Shown here one piece after another: positions 26,176 through 34,961 of a DNA stretch of 64,000 bases. The notes below the pieces were generated by a model. That model saw nothing but the letters and a program-made list of their open reading frames with translations, was not told the origin of the DNA and searched no databases. The stretch is taken from assembly GCF_004028635.1 (NCBI RefSeq), contig NZ_RQJW01000006.1, positions 434,001 to 498,000 on the forward strand, given 5' to 3'. Position 1 is the first letter of the stretch; the number at the start of each line of letters is the position of its first letter. The stretch comes from Streptomyces cyaneus. Lineage in GTDB: Bacteria > Actinomycetota > Actinomycetes > Streptomycetales > Streptomycetaceae. The position numbers were made by a program, and so were the translations under genes.

Positions 26176-27156
26176 ATGCGACTTCGCAAACCTGTCCGTG
26201 GCCATTTCCGTACGACTGCCGTAGTGGCCGGCGTGTCCTCGCTTCTGCTGCTCACCGGCTGCGGCGCCGCCGACATGACCAAGCAGGCCTCGCCGTTCGC
26301 CAACGCGCAGGGCGCCAAGACCGTGACCCTGTCCGTCCAGTCCTGGGTCGGCGCGCAGGCCAACGTGGCCGTCGCCCAGTACCTCCTGGAGCACAAGCTC
26401 GGCTACCGCGTCGACACCGTCCAGATCGACGAGGTCCCCGCCTGGGACGCGCTCAGCCAGGGCCGCGTCGACGCGCTCATGGAGGACTGGGGCCACCCCG
26501 AGGAGGAGCAGCGGTACGTCAAGGACAAGAAGACGATCGTGCCCGGCGGCGACCTCGGGGTCACCGGGCACATCGGCTGGTACGTCCCGACGTACTTCGC
26601 CGAGCAGCACCCGGACGTCACCGACTGGAAGAACCTGAACAAGTACGCCGACCGGATGCGCACCGCCGAGAGCGGTGGCAAGGGCCAGCTGATGGACGGC
26701 TCGCCCTCCTACGTCACCAACGACAAGGCGCTGGTGAGCAATCTGGACCTGGACTACCAGGTGGTGTTCGCCGGTTCGGAGGCCGCGCAGATCACGCAGA
26801 TCAAACAGTTCGCCAAGGAGAAGAAGCCCTTCCTGACGTACTGGTACGAGCCGCAGTGGCTGTTCAAGAAGGTCCCCATGACCGAGGTGAAGCTGCCGGC
26901 GTACAAGGAGGGCTGCGACGCCGACCCGAAGAAGGTCGCCTGCGCCTATCCGCACACCCCGCTGCAGAAGTACCTCAACTCGGACTTCGCCAAGACCGGC
27001 GGGGAGGCGGCGGCCCTGCTGAAGAAGTTCAAGTGGACGACCGAGGACCAGAACGAGGTCTCCCTGATGATCGCCGAGCAGAAGCTGTCGCCGGAGGAGG
27101 CGGCGAAGAAGTGGGTGGACAGCCACGAGTCCACGTGGAAGGCGTGGCTGTCCTGA
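26176..27156 (+). CDS. Glycine betaine-type substrate-binding lipoprotein (OpuAC family)
   Basis: 326 residues. Lipoprotein signal with lipobox LLTGC (Cys29). The OpuAC fold is indicated by TLSVQSWVGAQANVAVAQYLLE, IDEVPAWDALSQGRVDALMEDWGH and several conserved Trp residues (WYVPTYF, TYWYEPQWLF) that cage quaternary amines. Last gene of the five-gene choline/betaine operon; it ends 4 bases before the convergent PEP-mutase-like gene. Confidence 0.93.
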   Translation: MRLRKPVRGHFRTTAVVAGVSSLLLLTGCGAADMTKQASPFANAQGAKTVTLSVQSWVGAQANVAVAQYLLEHKLGYRVDTVQIDEVPAWDALSQGRVDALMEDWGHPEEEQRYVKDKKTIVPGGDLGVTGHIGWYVPTYFAEQHPDVTDWKNLNKYADRMRTAESGGKGQLMDGSPSYVTNDKALVSNLDLDYQVVFAGSEAAQITQIKQFAKEKKPFLTYWYEPQWLFKKVPMTEVKLPAYKEGCDADPKKVACAYPHTPLQKYLNSDFAKTGGEAAALLKKFKWTTEDQNEVSLMIAEQKLSPEEAAKKWVDSHESTWKAWLS

Positions 27157-27160
27157 GCCG

Positions 27161-27907
27161 CTAGCCGAGGTGCGCGGTGATCTCGCGCAGCGCCTCGGCG
27201 GCCCTGCGCTGGAGCCCCGGCCCGAACGTGATCCGGGTGGCCCCGAGTTCGCCGAGTTCGGCGGGCGAGGGGCCACCGGTCACGGTGCCGTGCACATTGA
27301 TCGGCCCCTGGATCCCGGACCGCAGTAGCGGCAGTACGTCGGTGGGGGCACCGATCGGATACACGCAGTCGGCGCCCGCGGCGACGTACAACGCGGCCCG
27401 CTCGATGGCCCGTTCGGCGGCTTGTTCCATGGCCTGCTTGGGGCCGGCGCCACCGTGTGCCCGGATGAAGGTGTCGATCCGGGCGTTGACGAAGAGCCGG
27501 TCGGCGGCCGCGTGCCGCACCTCGGCGAGCCAGTCGGCGTGCGCCCGCGGGTCCTTGAGCGTCCCGTCCTCGGAGTCCTCCAGGTTGCACCCCACGGCAC
27601 CCGTCTCCAGCAGCCTGTCCACCAGCTCCTTCGGCGCGATCCCGTACCCGCCCTCGATGTCCGCCGACACCGGCACGTCGACCGCCCGGACGATCCGCGC
27701 GACCGCCGCGAACATCTCGTCGGCCGGGGTCTGCCCGTCCTCGTACCCGAGGGATGCGGCGACACCCGCACTCGGTGTGGCGAGCGCCGGGAACCCGGCC
27801 TCGACGAAGACGCGGGCGCTCGCGGCGTCCCAGGGTCCGGGCAGGACGAGCGGGTCGCCGGGCGCCTTTCGTCGATGCAGCGCGCGGAAGGCCTCGATCT
27901 TGGTCAC
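27161..27907 (-). CDS. Isocitrate lyase/PEP mutase-superfamily protein
   Basis: 248 residues. TIM-barrel pattern of the phosphonomutase/methylisocitrate lyase superfamily: LVLPGPWDAASARVFVEAGF, DGQTPADEMF, VSADIEGGYG with the metal-binding Asp/Glu, and GCNLEDSEDGTL. The exact reaction (C-C lyase, oxaloacetate hydrolase or other) is not decidable. The start GTG overlaps the stop of the AhpD-like gene upstream (4 bases), so the three leftward genes form one operon. Confidence 0.87.
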   Translation of the reverse strand: MTKIEAFRALHRRKAPGDPLVLPGPWDAASARVFVEAGFPALATPSAGVAASLGYEDGQTPADEMFAAVARIVRAVDVPVSADIEGGYGIAPKELVDRLLETGAVGCNLEDSEDGTLKDPRAHADWLAEVRHAAADRLFVNARIDTFIRAHGGAGPKQAMEQAAERAIERAALYVAAGADCVYPIGAPTDVLPLLRSGIQGPINVHGTVTGGPSPAELGELGATRITFGPGLQRRAAEALREITAHLG

Positions 27908-28365
27908 GGTGTGTATCCCCCAGGTGGAATGCGGCGGGTGACCATCACCCGGTTCCAGTTGTTGATGGCGACGACCAGCCCGATGAGATGGGCGAGCGGG
28001 ACGGCGTCGAAGTGCGCGGCGGCACGGTCGTACACGTCGTCGGGCACAAAGCCCTCCGTGAGGACGGTGACGGCCTCGGCCAGCGCGAGCGCGGCCCGCT
28101 CCCGCTCGCTGAAGACGTCCCCGGCCTCCTCCCAGGCGGCCAGCAGGTCGAGCTGCTTCTCGCTCACGCCGTGCTTGCGGGCGAGGGCGAGATGCATGTC
28201 CAGGCAGAAGGCACAGTGGTTGAGCTGCGAGGCCCGGATCACGACGAGCTCGGCGAGCGCGGGGTCGCCGAGGCCCGCCTTCGCGGCGGCACTGACGGCC
28301 GACATGGCCTGCCCGACCTCACGGTCGAGGAGATTCGTACGGGTCACTGGTGCCGTACGGGTCAC
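27904..28365 (-). CDS. AhpD-like carboxymuconolactone decarboxylase-family protein (copy 2)
   Basis: 153 residues if started at the GTG that overlaps the upstream stop (28365). A second in-frame GTG at 28347 arises from an 18-bp duplication. The CMD core has the redox motif NHCAFCLDMH, as in AhpD alkylhydroperoxidase, followed by the aromatic WEEAGDVFSERERAALALAEAVT segment. Very similar to the adjacent upstream gene, so a tandem gene duplication. Peroxidase activity is inferred. Confidence 0.85.
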   Translation of the reverse strand: MTRTAPVTRTNLLDREVGQAMSAVSAAAKAGLGDPALAELVVIRASQLNHCAFCLDMHLALARKHGVSEKQLDLLAAWEEAGDVFSERERAALALAEAVTVLTEGFVPDDVYDRAAAHFDAVPLAHLIGLVVAINNWNRVMVTRRIPPGGYTP

Positions 28366-28371
28366 TGGTGC
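28336..28371 (-). repeat. Exact 18-bp tandem duplication at a gene junction
   Basis: CGTACGGGTCACTGGTGC occurs twice back to back (28336-28353, 28354-28371). Each copy contains a TGA-overlapping GTG on the leftward strand, so the duplication added six codons and a second potential start to the AhpD-like gene. Confidence 0.95.
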
Positions 28372-28961
28372 TGCCCCGGCTGGTAGTGCCCCGGAGTCAT
28401 ACGGCAGGTCACCCCGAACCGGTTCCACGCGTTGATCACCGTGATCGCGGCGATGAGCTGCGCCAGCTCGGCCTCCTCGAAGTGCGCGGCGGCGCGGTCG
28501 TACACCTCGTCGGGCACGAACCCGTCCGTCAGTACGGTCACCGCCTCCGTCAGCTCGATCGCCGCGAGCTCCTTCGGGGTGTAGAAGTGCGCGGACTCCT
28601 CCCAGGCGGCGAGCTGCACGATCCGCTCGACGCTCTCGCCCGCCGCGAGCGCGTCCTTGGTGTGCATGTCCAGGCAGAACGCGCAGTGGTTGATCTGCGA
28701 CGCACGGATCTTGACCAGCTCGTACAGCTTCGGTTCGAGCCCCTTCCGAGCGGCAGCGTCGAGCCGGATCATCGCCTTGTAGACGTCGGGGGCATGCTCG
28801 GCCCAGCGCAGCCGGGAGGGGTGCTCGGGCGCGTACTCCACTGCAGTGGCGCTCGTGACGATTGTGTCGGCTGCGCCATTTGTGCCGTTTGCGCCGTTTG
28901 TGTCGGTCGTCGTGGGGGTCGGGGCGGTCGGGGCGGTCGCGGTGCTGTCGATCGTGGTCAT
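28362..28961 (-). CDS. AhpD-like carboxymuconolactone decarboxylase-family protein (copy 1)
   Basis: 199 residues. A Thr/Ala/Asn-rich N-tail of about 35 residues precedes a CMD domain with the same NHCAFCLDMH motif and near-identical flanks (VKIRASQ, FVPDEVYDRAAAHF, NAWNRFGVTCRM) as copy 2. First gene of the leftward three-gene operon and divergent from a MocR-type regulator 47 bases away, probably its controller. Confidence 0.87.
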   Translation of the reverse strand: MTTIDSTATAPTAPTPTTTDTNGANGTNGAADTIVTSATAVEYAPEHPSRLRWAEHAPDVYKAMIRLDAAARKGLEPKLYELVKIRASQINHCAFCLDMHTKDALAAGESVERIVQLAAWEESAHFYTPKELAAIELTEAVTVLTDGFVPDEVYDRAAAHFEEAELAQLIAAITVINAWNRFGVTCRMTPGHYQPGQHQ

Positions 28962-29008
28962 GATCTCGACCCTAGGAACGAAGCAGCCCAGGAGTATGGT
29001 CCACTTTC
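28962..29008. promoter_or_regulatory. Divergent promoter between AhpD-like operon and MocR regulator
   Basis: A 47-base gap contains AGTATGGTCCACT (28992-29004), with AGT/ACT ends. Sites of this look often precede genes controlled by MocR-type regulators; assignment is by context only. Confidence 0.35.
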
Positions 29009-30454
29009 ATGGCAAAACCTTGGGCCACTCTGGGCATCGACCTCCACCTGGAACCGACTGGCCCGGGCCTGCGCCGGGGCCTGACCGACGCCCTGCGTGA
29101 CGCGGTCCGCACCGGCCGCCTCGCTCCGGGCACCCGGCTGCCCTCCTCCCGCTCCCTCGCCGCCGACCTCGGCATTGCGCGCAACACGGTCGCCGAGGCC
29201 TACGCCGAACTGGTCGCCGAGGGCTGGCTCACCGCCCGCCAGGGCTCGGTCACCCGGGTGGCCGACCGCACGGTGACCCCGCCGACGGGCACGACGACCG
29301 CCCTCTCCCCGCGAGAGCGCCCCCGCCCCGCCTACGACCTGGTCCCCGGCACCCCCGACCTCGCCGCCTTCCCCCGCACGGAGTGGCTCAAGGCGGCCCG
29401 TCGCGCCTTCCTCGCCGCCCCGAACCAGGCCCTCGGCTACGGCGACCCGCGCGGCCGCGCCGAACTGCGCACCGCTCTCGCCGGCTACCTGTCCCGCGCG
29501 CGGGGCGTGCGCGCCGACCCCGAACGCATCGTGGTGTGCGCGGGTTTCGTGCACGGACTGCAGCTGCTCGGCAAGGTGTTGCGGGCGCGCGGGGTGGAGA
29601 GGGTCGCGGTGGAGTCGTACGGCTTGGTGCCGCACTGGAAGCAGCTGACGGCGGCCGGTCTGGAGACGGTCCCGCTCCCCTTCGACGAACTCGGCACGAA
29701 TCCAACGGAGTTGACGCGAGATGCGGAGATGACGCGCGAGGCGGAGTCGACGCGCCAGACGCAGTCCCCTGACGTGGGCGCGGTCCTGCTGACCCCCGCC
29801 CACCAGTTCCCCATGGGCGTACCCCTGCACCGCGACCGCCGGGCGACGGTGGTGGACTGGGCGCGCCGCACCGGCGGGCTGGTCCTGGAGGACGACTACG
29901 ACGGCGAGTTCCGCTACGACCGCCAGCCGGTCGGCGCGCTGCAAGGCCTGGACCCCGACCACGTCGTCTACCTGGGCACGGCCAGCAAGTCCCTCGCCCC
30001 CGGCCTGCGCCTGGCCTGGATGGTGCTGCCGCCGACGTTGGTGGAGGAGGTGACGGCGGCGAAGGGCGGCGTGGACACCTGCGGGGCCCTGGATCAGTTG
30101 ACCCTGGCGGAGTTCCTCACGTCCGGCGCCTACGACCGCCATGTCCGCGCCGCCCGCCTGCGCTACCGCCGCCGCAGAGACGCCCTGGTGCGAGCCCTGG
30201 CCACACACGCCCCCCACCTCCAGGTCACCGGCATCGCCGCCGGCCTCCACGCCGTCCTGCGCCTCCCACCCGGCACGGAACAGTCAGTGGTCCAGGCGGC
30301 GAACTGGCAGGGCCTCGCCCTCCACGGCCTCACCTTCTACCGCCACGAGGCCGCCATCACGCAGCCAGTGGACGCCCTGGTCGTGGGCTACGGCACACCA
30401 CCGGACCACGCGTGGGCGGGCGCATTGGAGGCGCTGTGCAGGGCGTTGCCGTGA
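29009..30454 (+). CDS. MocR/PdxR-type GntR regulator with aminotransferase domain
   Basis: 481 residues. N-terminal GntR winged helix (about 15-85: LRRGLTDALRDAVRTGRLAPGTRLPSSRSLA). The remainder is a fold-type I aminotransferase: YGDPRGRAELRTALAGYL, LEDDYDGEFRYDR and the PLP Lys in TASKSLAPGLRLAW. An 18-bp repeat adds an ELTRDA/EMTREA/ESTRQT insertion near residue 234. Such proteins use bound PLP as effector. Divergent from the AhpD/PEP-mutase-like operon. Confidence 0.92.
   Translation: MAKPWATLGIDLHLEPTGPGLRRGLTDALRDAVRTGRLAPGTRLPSSRSLAADLGIARNTVAEAYAELVAEGWLTARQGSVTRVADRTVTPPTGTTTALSPRERPRPAYDLVPGTPDLAAFPRTEWLKAARRAFLAAPNQALGYGDPRGRAELRTALAGYLSRARGVRADPERIVVCAGFVHGLQLLGKVLRARGVERVAVESYGLVPHWKQLTAAGLETVPLPFDELGTNPTELTRDAEMTREAESTRQTQSPDVGAVLLTPAHQFPMGVPLHRDRRATVVDWARRTGGLVLEDDYDGEFRYDRQPVGALQGLDPDHVVYLGTASKSLAPGLRLAWMVLPPTLVEEVTAAKGGVDTCGALDQLTLAEFLTSGAYDRHVRAARLRYRRRRDALVRALATHAPHLQVTGIAAGLHAVLRLPPGTEQSVVQAANWQGLALHGLTFYRHEAAITQPVDALVVGYGTPPDHAWAGALEALCRALP
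29708..29761 (+). repeat. Three tandem 18-bp coding repeats
   Basis: Units at 29708-29725, 29726-29743 and 29744-29761 encode ELTRDA, EMTREA, ESTRQT, an insertion between two conserved segments of the aminotransferase domain. Confidence 0.8.
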
Positions 30455-30776
30455 GAGCACTACGGCCTGCGAAGGGGGCGGTCACTTCCCGGCGTAGGTC
30501 AGGCATTCGAGCGCGTCCGGCGTGTGAGGACGAGTACGGCCATCCCGATCCCCCGCCCACCCGCGGGGGCTCTGCCTCACTGCGGCGGCGGCTACTTCCC
30601 GGCGCCGGCCGGCATCATCCAGCCTGTCCGGCGTTTGAGGACGAGGCCCGTTCAGGGCCGATGGGGGTCCAGGGGGCTTCGCCCCCGGCGGGGGCGAAGG
30701 GGCGGAGCCCCTTCAAGGACGGGACGGGTAGGGGCGGCGGGGGCGAATCCACCCGGACCGCAACCACGACGAACCG
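30455..30776. repeat. Intergenic region with Streptomyces interspersed elements and hairpins
   Basis: 322 bases without a gene. It contains the sequence GTCCGGCGTTTGAGGACGAG (30625-30644, within a longer AGCCTGTCCGGCG element) and a degenerate copy GTCCGGCGTGTGAGGACGAG (30515-30534). Right of them are G/C hairpins such as GGGGCTTCGCCCC and GGGGCGGAGCCCC (30672-30712). I recognise this as an intergenic repeat common in Streptomyces genomes, probably acting at transcript ends between the two converging genes. Confidence 0.75.
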
Positions 30777-31649
30777 TCACCGCACAGCAGCCCCCCGCCC
30801 CTCGACCTCACCGCCGGAGGCAACCGGCGCCTCCCCGAACCGCGCCAACACCACCGCCCCCGCCACAGCCACCACAAACCCCAACACAGCCAGCCAAGCC
30901 AACCCGTCCCGCGTACGATCCCCCAGCCACACCACCCCCACCACCGCCGGCCCGACCGTCTCCCCGATCACCATCGCCGCCGTCGCCACCGTCACAGCCC
31001 CCCGCTGCAACGCCGACGTCAGCGCCAAAAACGCCGCCCCACCCCCCAACAGCAGCGCATACGTCGCCGGATTCACCAGCACCTCCGACACCGCGACCGA
31101 GTCGATCAGCCGCACCGCCACCTCCACCACCCCGAACCCGAACCCGGCCGCCAGCCCGAGCACCAACCCCCGCCCCCGCTCCGGCAGCAGCCCACCCGCC
31201 AGCCCCACCACCAGCACCCCCACGGCCACCCCGAGCATCGCGAACCTCAGCGCGTCCGACCCCGCCCGATCCCCCTCCGTCCCGGACGCCAGCCCCAGCA
31301 TCGCCAGCCCGGCACACACCACCCCCACCGCACCCCACTCACCCGGGCTCAACCGCACCCGCAGCAACCGCGCCGCGACCACCGCCGTCACGGCGAGACT
31401 GGACGCCAACGCGGCCCCGACGGCGTAGATCGGAATCGACCGCAGCGCGACGACCTGCAACACGAACCCGAGCCCGTCCAGCGCCAGCCCGGCCAGATAC
31501 CGCCACTGCCGCAGCGCCCGCAGCAACACCCCCGCCTCGCCGCCCCCGCCTCCCTGAGCGCCCGCAGCCCGCGCGGCCATCGCCTGCAAGACGGTGGCCG
31601 TACCGAAACAGACCGCCGCACCCAGCGCACACACCATCCCAAACAACAC
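30777..31649 (-). CDS. DMT-superfamily (EamA-like) transporter
   Basis: 290 residues, almost entirely hydrophobic, with about ten transmembrane helices. The first helix reads LGAAVCFGTATVLQAMAA; an internal duplication of five-helix halves is suggested by AALASSLAVTAVVAARLL and TVATAAMVIGETVGPAVVGVVWLGD. Substrate unknown. Start taken as GTG 31649; ATG 31637 is an alternative and neither has a strong ribosome site. Confidence 0.8.
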   Translation of the reverse strand: MLFGMVCALGAAVCFGTATVLQAMAARAAGAQGGGGGEAGVLLRALRQWRYLAGLALDGLGFVLQVVALRSIPIYAVGAALASSLAVTAVVAARLLRVRLSPGEWGAVGVVCAGLAMLGLASGTEGDRAGSDALRFAMLGVAVGVLVVGLAGGLLPERGRGLVLGLAAGFGFGVVEVAVRLIDSVAVSEVLVNPATYALLLGGGAAFLALTSALQRGAVTVATAAMVIGETVGPAVVGVVWLGDRTRDGLAWLAVLGFVVAVAGAVVLARFGEAPVASGGEVEGRGAAVR

Positions 31650-31772
31650 AAAGCGACTGTAGGGGAGGGGGAGAAGGGCAGGCCCCCCGACAGCCGCCCG
31701 CACAACGATCTCTAGGCTGTCCGCCGAACGAACAACCAGGCGGGAACGAACCACCAGACGGGGGAGACACGA

Positions 31773-32129
31773 ATGGCGGAAACGCGACGCAGGCTGCGCT
31801 CGAGCACGGTCGTGCTCGGCGGCATGGGAGTCATAGCGGCGGCCCTGACCTCCTGCGGCTCGGAACCCGACCGCCGCTGCGTCGACCGCGACAGCTACAC
31901 CTACGAGGGCTACAAGATCATCGCGGACAAGAACTGCACGTCCGGCACCAGTTCGAGCTCGTCGTACGCCAAGGGCAGCAAGCGGAAGAAGTCCAGCAGC
32001 TCCGACGCCGCCTGGTACTACGACGCCGACACCGACGACGGCCGCGCCGACTTCGGCACCTTCAGCCGCAGCGAGGCCGTCGACCGAGGCGGCTTCGGCT
32101 GCTCGGGCTCGGGCAGCAGCGGCGGCTGA
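31773..32129 (+). CDS. Small Ser-rich lipoprotein
   Basis: 118 residues with a lipoprotein signal: RRRLRSSTVVLGGMGVIAAALTSC, lipobox LTSC at about residue 28. The mature part has two more Cys, a Ser/Lys-rich middle and a Gly/Ser-rich end (GGFGCSGSGSSGG), resembling small secreted proteins that precede glutathionylspermidine-synthase-like genes. It lies 16 bases before that gene, in the same operon. Confidence 0.82.
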   Translation: MAETRRRLRSSTVVLGGMGVIAAALTSCGSEPDRRCVDRDSYTYEGYKIIADKNCTSGTSSSSSYAKGSKRKKSSSSDAAWYYDADTDDGRADFGTFSRSEAVDRGGFGCSGSGSSGG

Positions 32130-32145
32130 GCAGGACCCCGTACAC

Positions 32146-33330
32146 ATGGAGCGCCGCACGATCGAACCCCGCCCCGGCTGGCAGCAGACCGTCGAGGAAC
32201 AGGGGCTCATCTACCCCCTCACCCGCCACCCCGACAATTCCCTGCGCCCGTACTGGGACGAGAGCGCCCACTATGTGTTCTCGCTCCCGGAGGTCGAGGC
32301 GCTGGAGGAGGTCGTCGAGGAACTCCACCGCATGTGCCTCACGGCGGCCGAACACCTCGTCGTCTCCCGCCGCTTCGCCGACCTCGGCATCACCGACCCG
32401 CGCGTCGCGGACGCGGTCGCCGAGGCTTGGCGCCGGCGCGCCGAACTCCCCTCCGTCTACGGCCGCTTCGACCTCCACTACGACGGCACCGGCCCGGCGA
32501 AGCTCCTCGAGTACAACGCCGACACCCCCACCTCACTGGTCGAGGCCGCCTCGCCCCAGTGGTTCTGGATGGAGGAGCGCTTCCCCGGCGCCGACCAGTG
32601 GAACTCCCTCCACGAACGCCTCGTCGCCGCCTGGAAGAAGCAGTCCGCCCTGCTCCCGCCCGGCAACCCCCTCTACTTCGCCTACTCCTCCGCCGACGAA
32701 CTCGGCGAGGACATGATGACGGTCGCCTATCTGAAGGAGACCGCGGAGCAGGCGGGCCTGGACACCAGCTGGATCTCCATGGAGGAGATCGGCTGGGACC
32801 GCCTCTCGGGCCGCTTCGTCGACAACCAACTCCGCTTCATCCGCAGCTGCTTCAAGCTCTACCCCTGGGAGTGGCTCACCACCGACCGCTTCGCCGACCA
32901 CGTCCTCGACACCCTCGACAACGGCGGCGGCACGGGCACGACCCTCTGGATCGAACCCGCCTGGAAGATGCTCCTCAGCAACAAGGCCCTCCTGGCCATC
33001 CTCTGGGAGCTCTACCCGGACCACCCGAACCTCCTGCCCGCATATCTCGACGGCCCGAGGGAACTGGCGAGCACGACCGGCTACGTCGCCAAGCCCCTGC
33101 TGGGCCGGGAAGGCGCCGGCGTGACCATCCACGAACCCGGCGCCGAGGCAGTAGTCCGCGATGAGCCCTGCTGCTACCAGCAGTTGGCCCCGCTCCCCGC
33201 CTTCGACGGCAACCACGTCGTCCTCGGCGCATGGGTCGTCGAGGACGAGTCGGCGGGCCTCGGCATCCGCGAGTCGTCCGGCCTGATCACCGACGAGTAC
33301 GCACGCTTCCTGCCCCACGTGATCCTGTAA
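32146..33330 (+). CDS. Glutathionylspermidine-synthase-family ATP-grasp ligase
   Basis: 394 residues, matching the C-terminal synthetase family of GspS (YgiC/YjfC type). Motifs: GRFDLHYDGTGPAKLLEYNADTPTSLVEA with ATP/metal-binding residues, then WIEPAWKMLLSNKALLAILWE, KPLLGREGAGV and GAWVVEDESAGLGIRES. Such enzymes form amide bonds between a carboxyl group and an amine at the cost of ATP. Streptomyces uses mycothiol rather than glutathione, so the substrate is probably different. Confidence 0.9.
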   Translation: MERRTIEPRPGWQQTVEEQGLIYPLTRHPDNSLRPYWDESAHYVFSLPEVEALEEVVEELHRMCLTAAEHLVVSRRFADLGITDPRVADAVAEAWRRRAELPSVYGRFDLHYDGTGPAKLLEYNADTPTSLVEAASPQWFWMEERFPGADQWNSLHERLVAAWKKQSALLPPGNPLYFAYSSADELGEDMMTVAYLKETAEQAGLDTSWISMEEIGWDRLSGRFVDNQLRFIRSCFKLYPWEWLTTDRFADHVLDTLDNGGGTGTTLWIEPAWKMLLSNKALLAILWELYPDHPNLLPAYLDGPRELASTTGYVAKPLLGREGAGVTIHEPGAEAVVRDEPCCYQQLAPLPAFDGNHVVLGAWVVEDESAGLGIRESSGLITDEYARFLPHVIL

Positions 33331-33549
33331 CGGCCCCACCCCGAGGGCGAGTCGCCCGGGCCGGCGCACCCGATGCCGCCGCCCGGCCCGGCTCCCCCGA
33401 ACCACCGTCCACGACCCTGCCGGCAGATCTCCAGCATCACGCCGACGCCGACCACCCGGCCATCCGCATACGACGGAAACCGCACCCGGCAGCTCACCCG
33501 GCGTGACGCCACCCTCCGCCCCGAACCCGCGTCACGAAGCCGAGTCGGC

Positions 33550-34797
33550 TCACATCCCGAGCACGCCCCGCAACTGCGCAAGCCCCCAGTCCAGATCCTC
33601 CTTCCCGATCACCAGCGGTGGCGCGATGCGGATCGTCGCCGTGGGGGCACCGCTCGCGCCCTTGAGGCTGTGGGGGAGGGTGTCCTTCACCAGCACCCCC
33701 CGGTCCATCAGCTTCTCGGACACCTCCCGCCCCGAGCCGTAGGCACGGGCGATGTCGACCCCGGCCCACAGACCGCGCCCCCGAACCGCCGTCACCCGCC
33801 CCGTCCCCGCCAACAGCCCCAGCTCCCGGTGCAGATGCTCGCCCAGCTCCGCCGCCCGCGCCTGGAACTCGCCCGTCCGCAGCATCGCGATCACCTCCAG
33901 CGCCACCGCACAGGCCAGCGGATTCCCACCGAAGGTCGACCCGTGCTCCCCGGGCTGGAACACCCCGAGCACCGCGGCGCTGGACACCACCGCCGACACC
34001 GGCACGATCCCGCCCCCGAGCGCCTTGCCGAGCACGTACACATCCGGCACCACCCCCTCGTGCTCGCACGCGAAGGTACGACCCGTGCGCCCCAGCCCCG
34101 ACTGGATCTCGTCCGCCACGAACAGCACGTTCCGCTCCCGCGTCAGCTCCCGCACCGCCGGCAGATAGCCGGCCGGCGGCACGAGAACCCCCGCCTCGCC
34201 CTGGATCGGCTCCAGCAACACGGCCACGGTGTTCTCCGTCAGCGCATCCCGCATCGCCGTCAGATCCCCGTACGGCACGATCTCGAAGCCCGGCGTGTAC
34301 GGCCCGAAGTCCGCCCGCGCCTCCGGGTCGGTGGAGAAGCTGATGATCGTCGTCGTACGGCCGTGGAAGTTGTTGCCCGCGACGACGATCTTGGCCATCT
34401 CCGCCGGCACGCCCTTGACCCGGTACCCCCACTTCCGGGCGGTCTTCACCGCCGTCTCCACCGCCTCCGCCCCCGTGTTCATCGGCAACACCATCTCCAT
34501 CCCGCACAGCTCGGCGAGCTGCTCGCAGAACGCCGCGAACCGGTCGTGATGAAACGCCCGCGACGTCAACGTCACCCGCTCCAGCTGCGCCTTCGCCGCC
34601 TGAACGATCCGGCGATTGCAGTGCCCGAAGTTGAGCGCCGAATACCCGGCCAGCAGATCCAGATACCGCCGCCCCTCCACATCCGTCATCCAGGCCCCGT
34701 CCGCCGTCGCCACCACGACCGGCAACGGGTGATAGTTGTGCGCGCTGTGCGCGTCGACCGCGGCGATCAGGGATTCGGTGGTGCTCGACGTACTCAC
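33550..34797 (-). CDS. rocD: Ornithine aminotransferase
   Basis: 415 residues. Transfers the delta-amino group of ornithine to 2-oxoglutarate. Class III aminotransferase motifs: GRRYLDLLAGYSALNFGHCN, MNTGAEAVETAVKTARKWGY, EPIQGEAGV, FVADEIQSGLGRTG and PLP Lys in VLGKALGGGIVPVSA. RocD-specific tail with DTLPHSLKGASGAPTATIRIAPPL. The GTG at 34797 with GGAGAG upstream is preferred to the longer frame reaching 34860. Confidence 0.93.
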   Translation of the reverse strand: MSTSSTTESLIAAVDAHSAHNYHPLPVVVATADGAWMTDVEGRRYLDLLAGYSALNFGHCNRRIVQAAKAQLERVTLTSRAFHHDRFAAFCEQLAELCGMEMVLPMNTGAEAVETAVKTARKWGYRVKGVPAEMAKIVVAGNNFHGRTTTIISFSTDPEARADFGPYTPGFEIVPYGDLTAMRDALTENTVAVLLEPIQGEAGVLVPPAGYLPAVRELTRERNVLFVADEIQSGLGRTGRTFACEHEGVVPDVYVLGKALGGGIVPVSAVVSSAAVLGVFQPGEHGSTFGGNPLACAVALEVIAMLRTGEFQARAAELGEHLHRELGLLAGTGRVTAVRGRGLWAGVDIARAYGSGREVSEKLMDRGVLVKDTLPHSLKGASGAPTATIRIAPPLVIGKEDLDWGLAQLRGVLGM

Positions 34798-34961
34798 GGG
34801 GCTCTCCGTTTCCGCCACCACGAGGGCTCGTGCTCCGCCAGTCACGAGGCTCGTGGCCACTGTCCATTTCCGGCCGTACGAGTGCTTTGCGGCCCCTTCC
34901 TATCGTTGCTCGCATGGTGGACGCGGGACCATGCGACATCGGCGCGCCCGGTAGGCTGATC

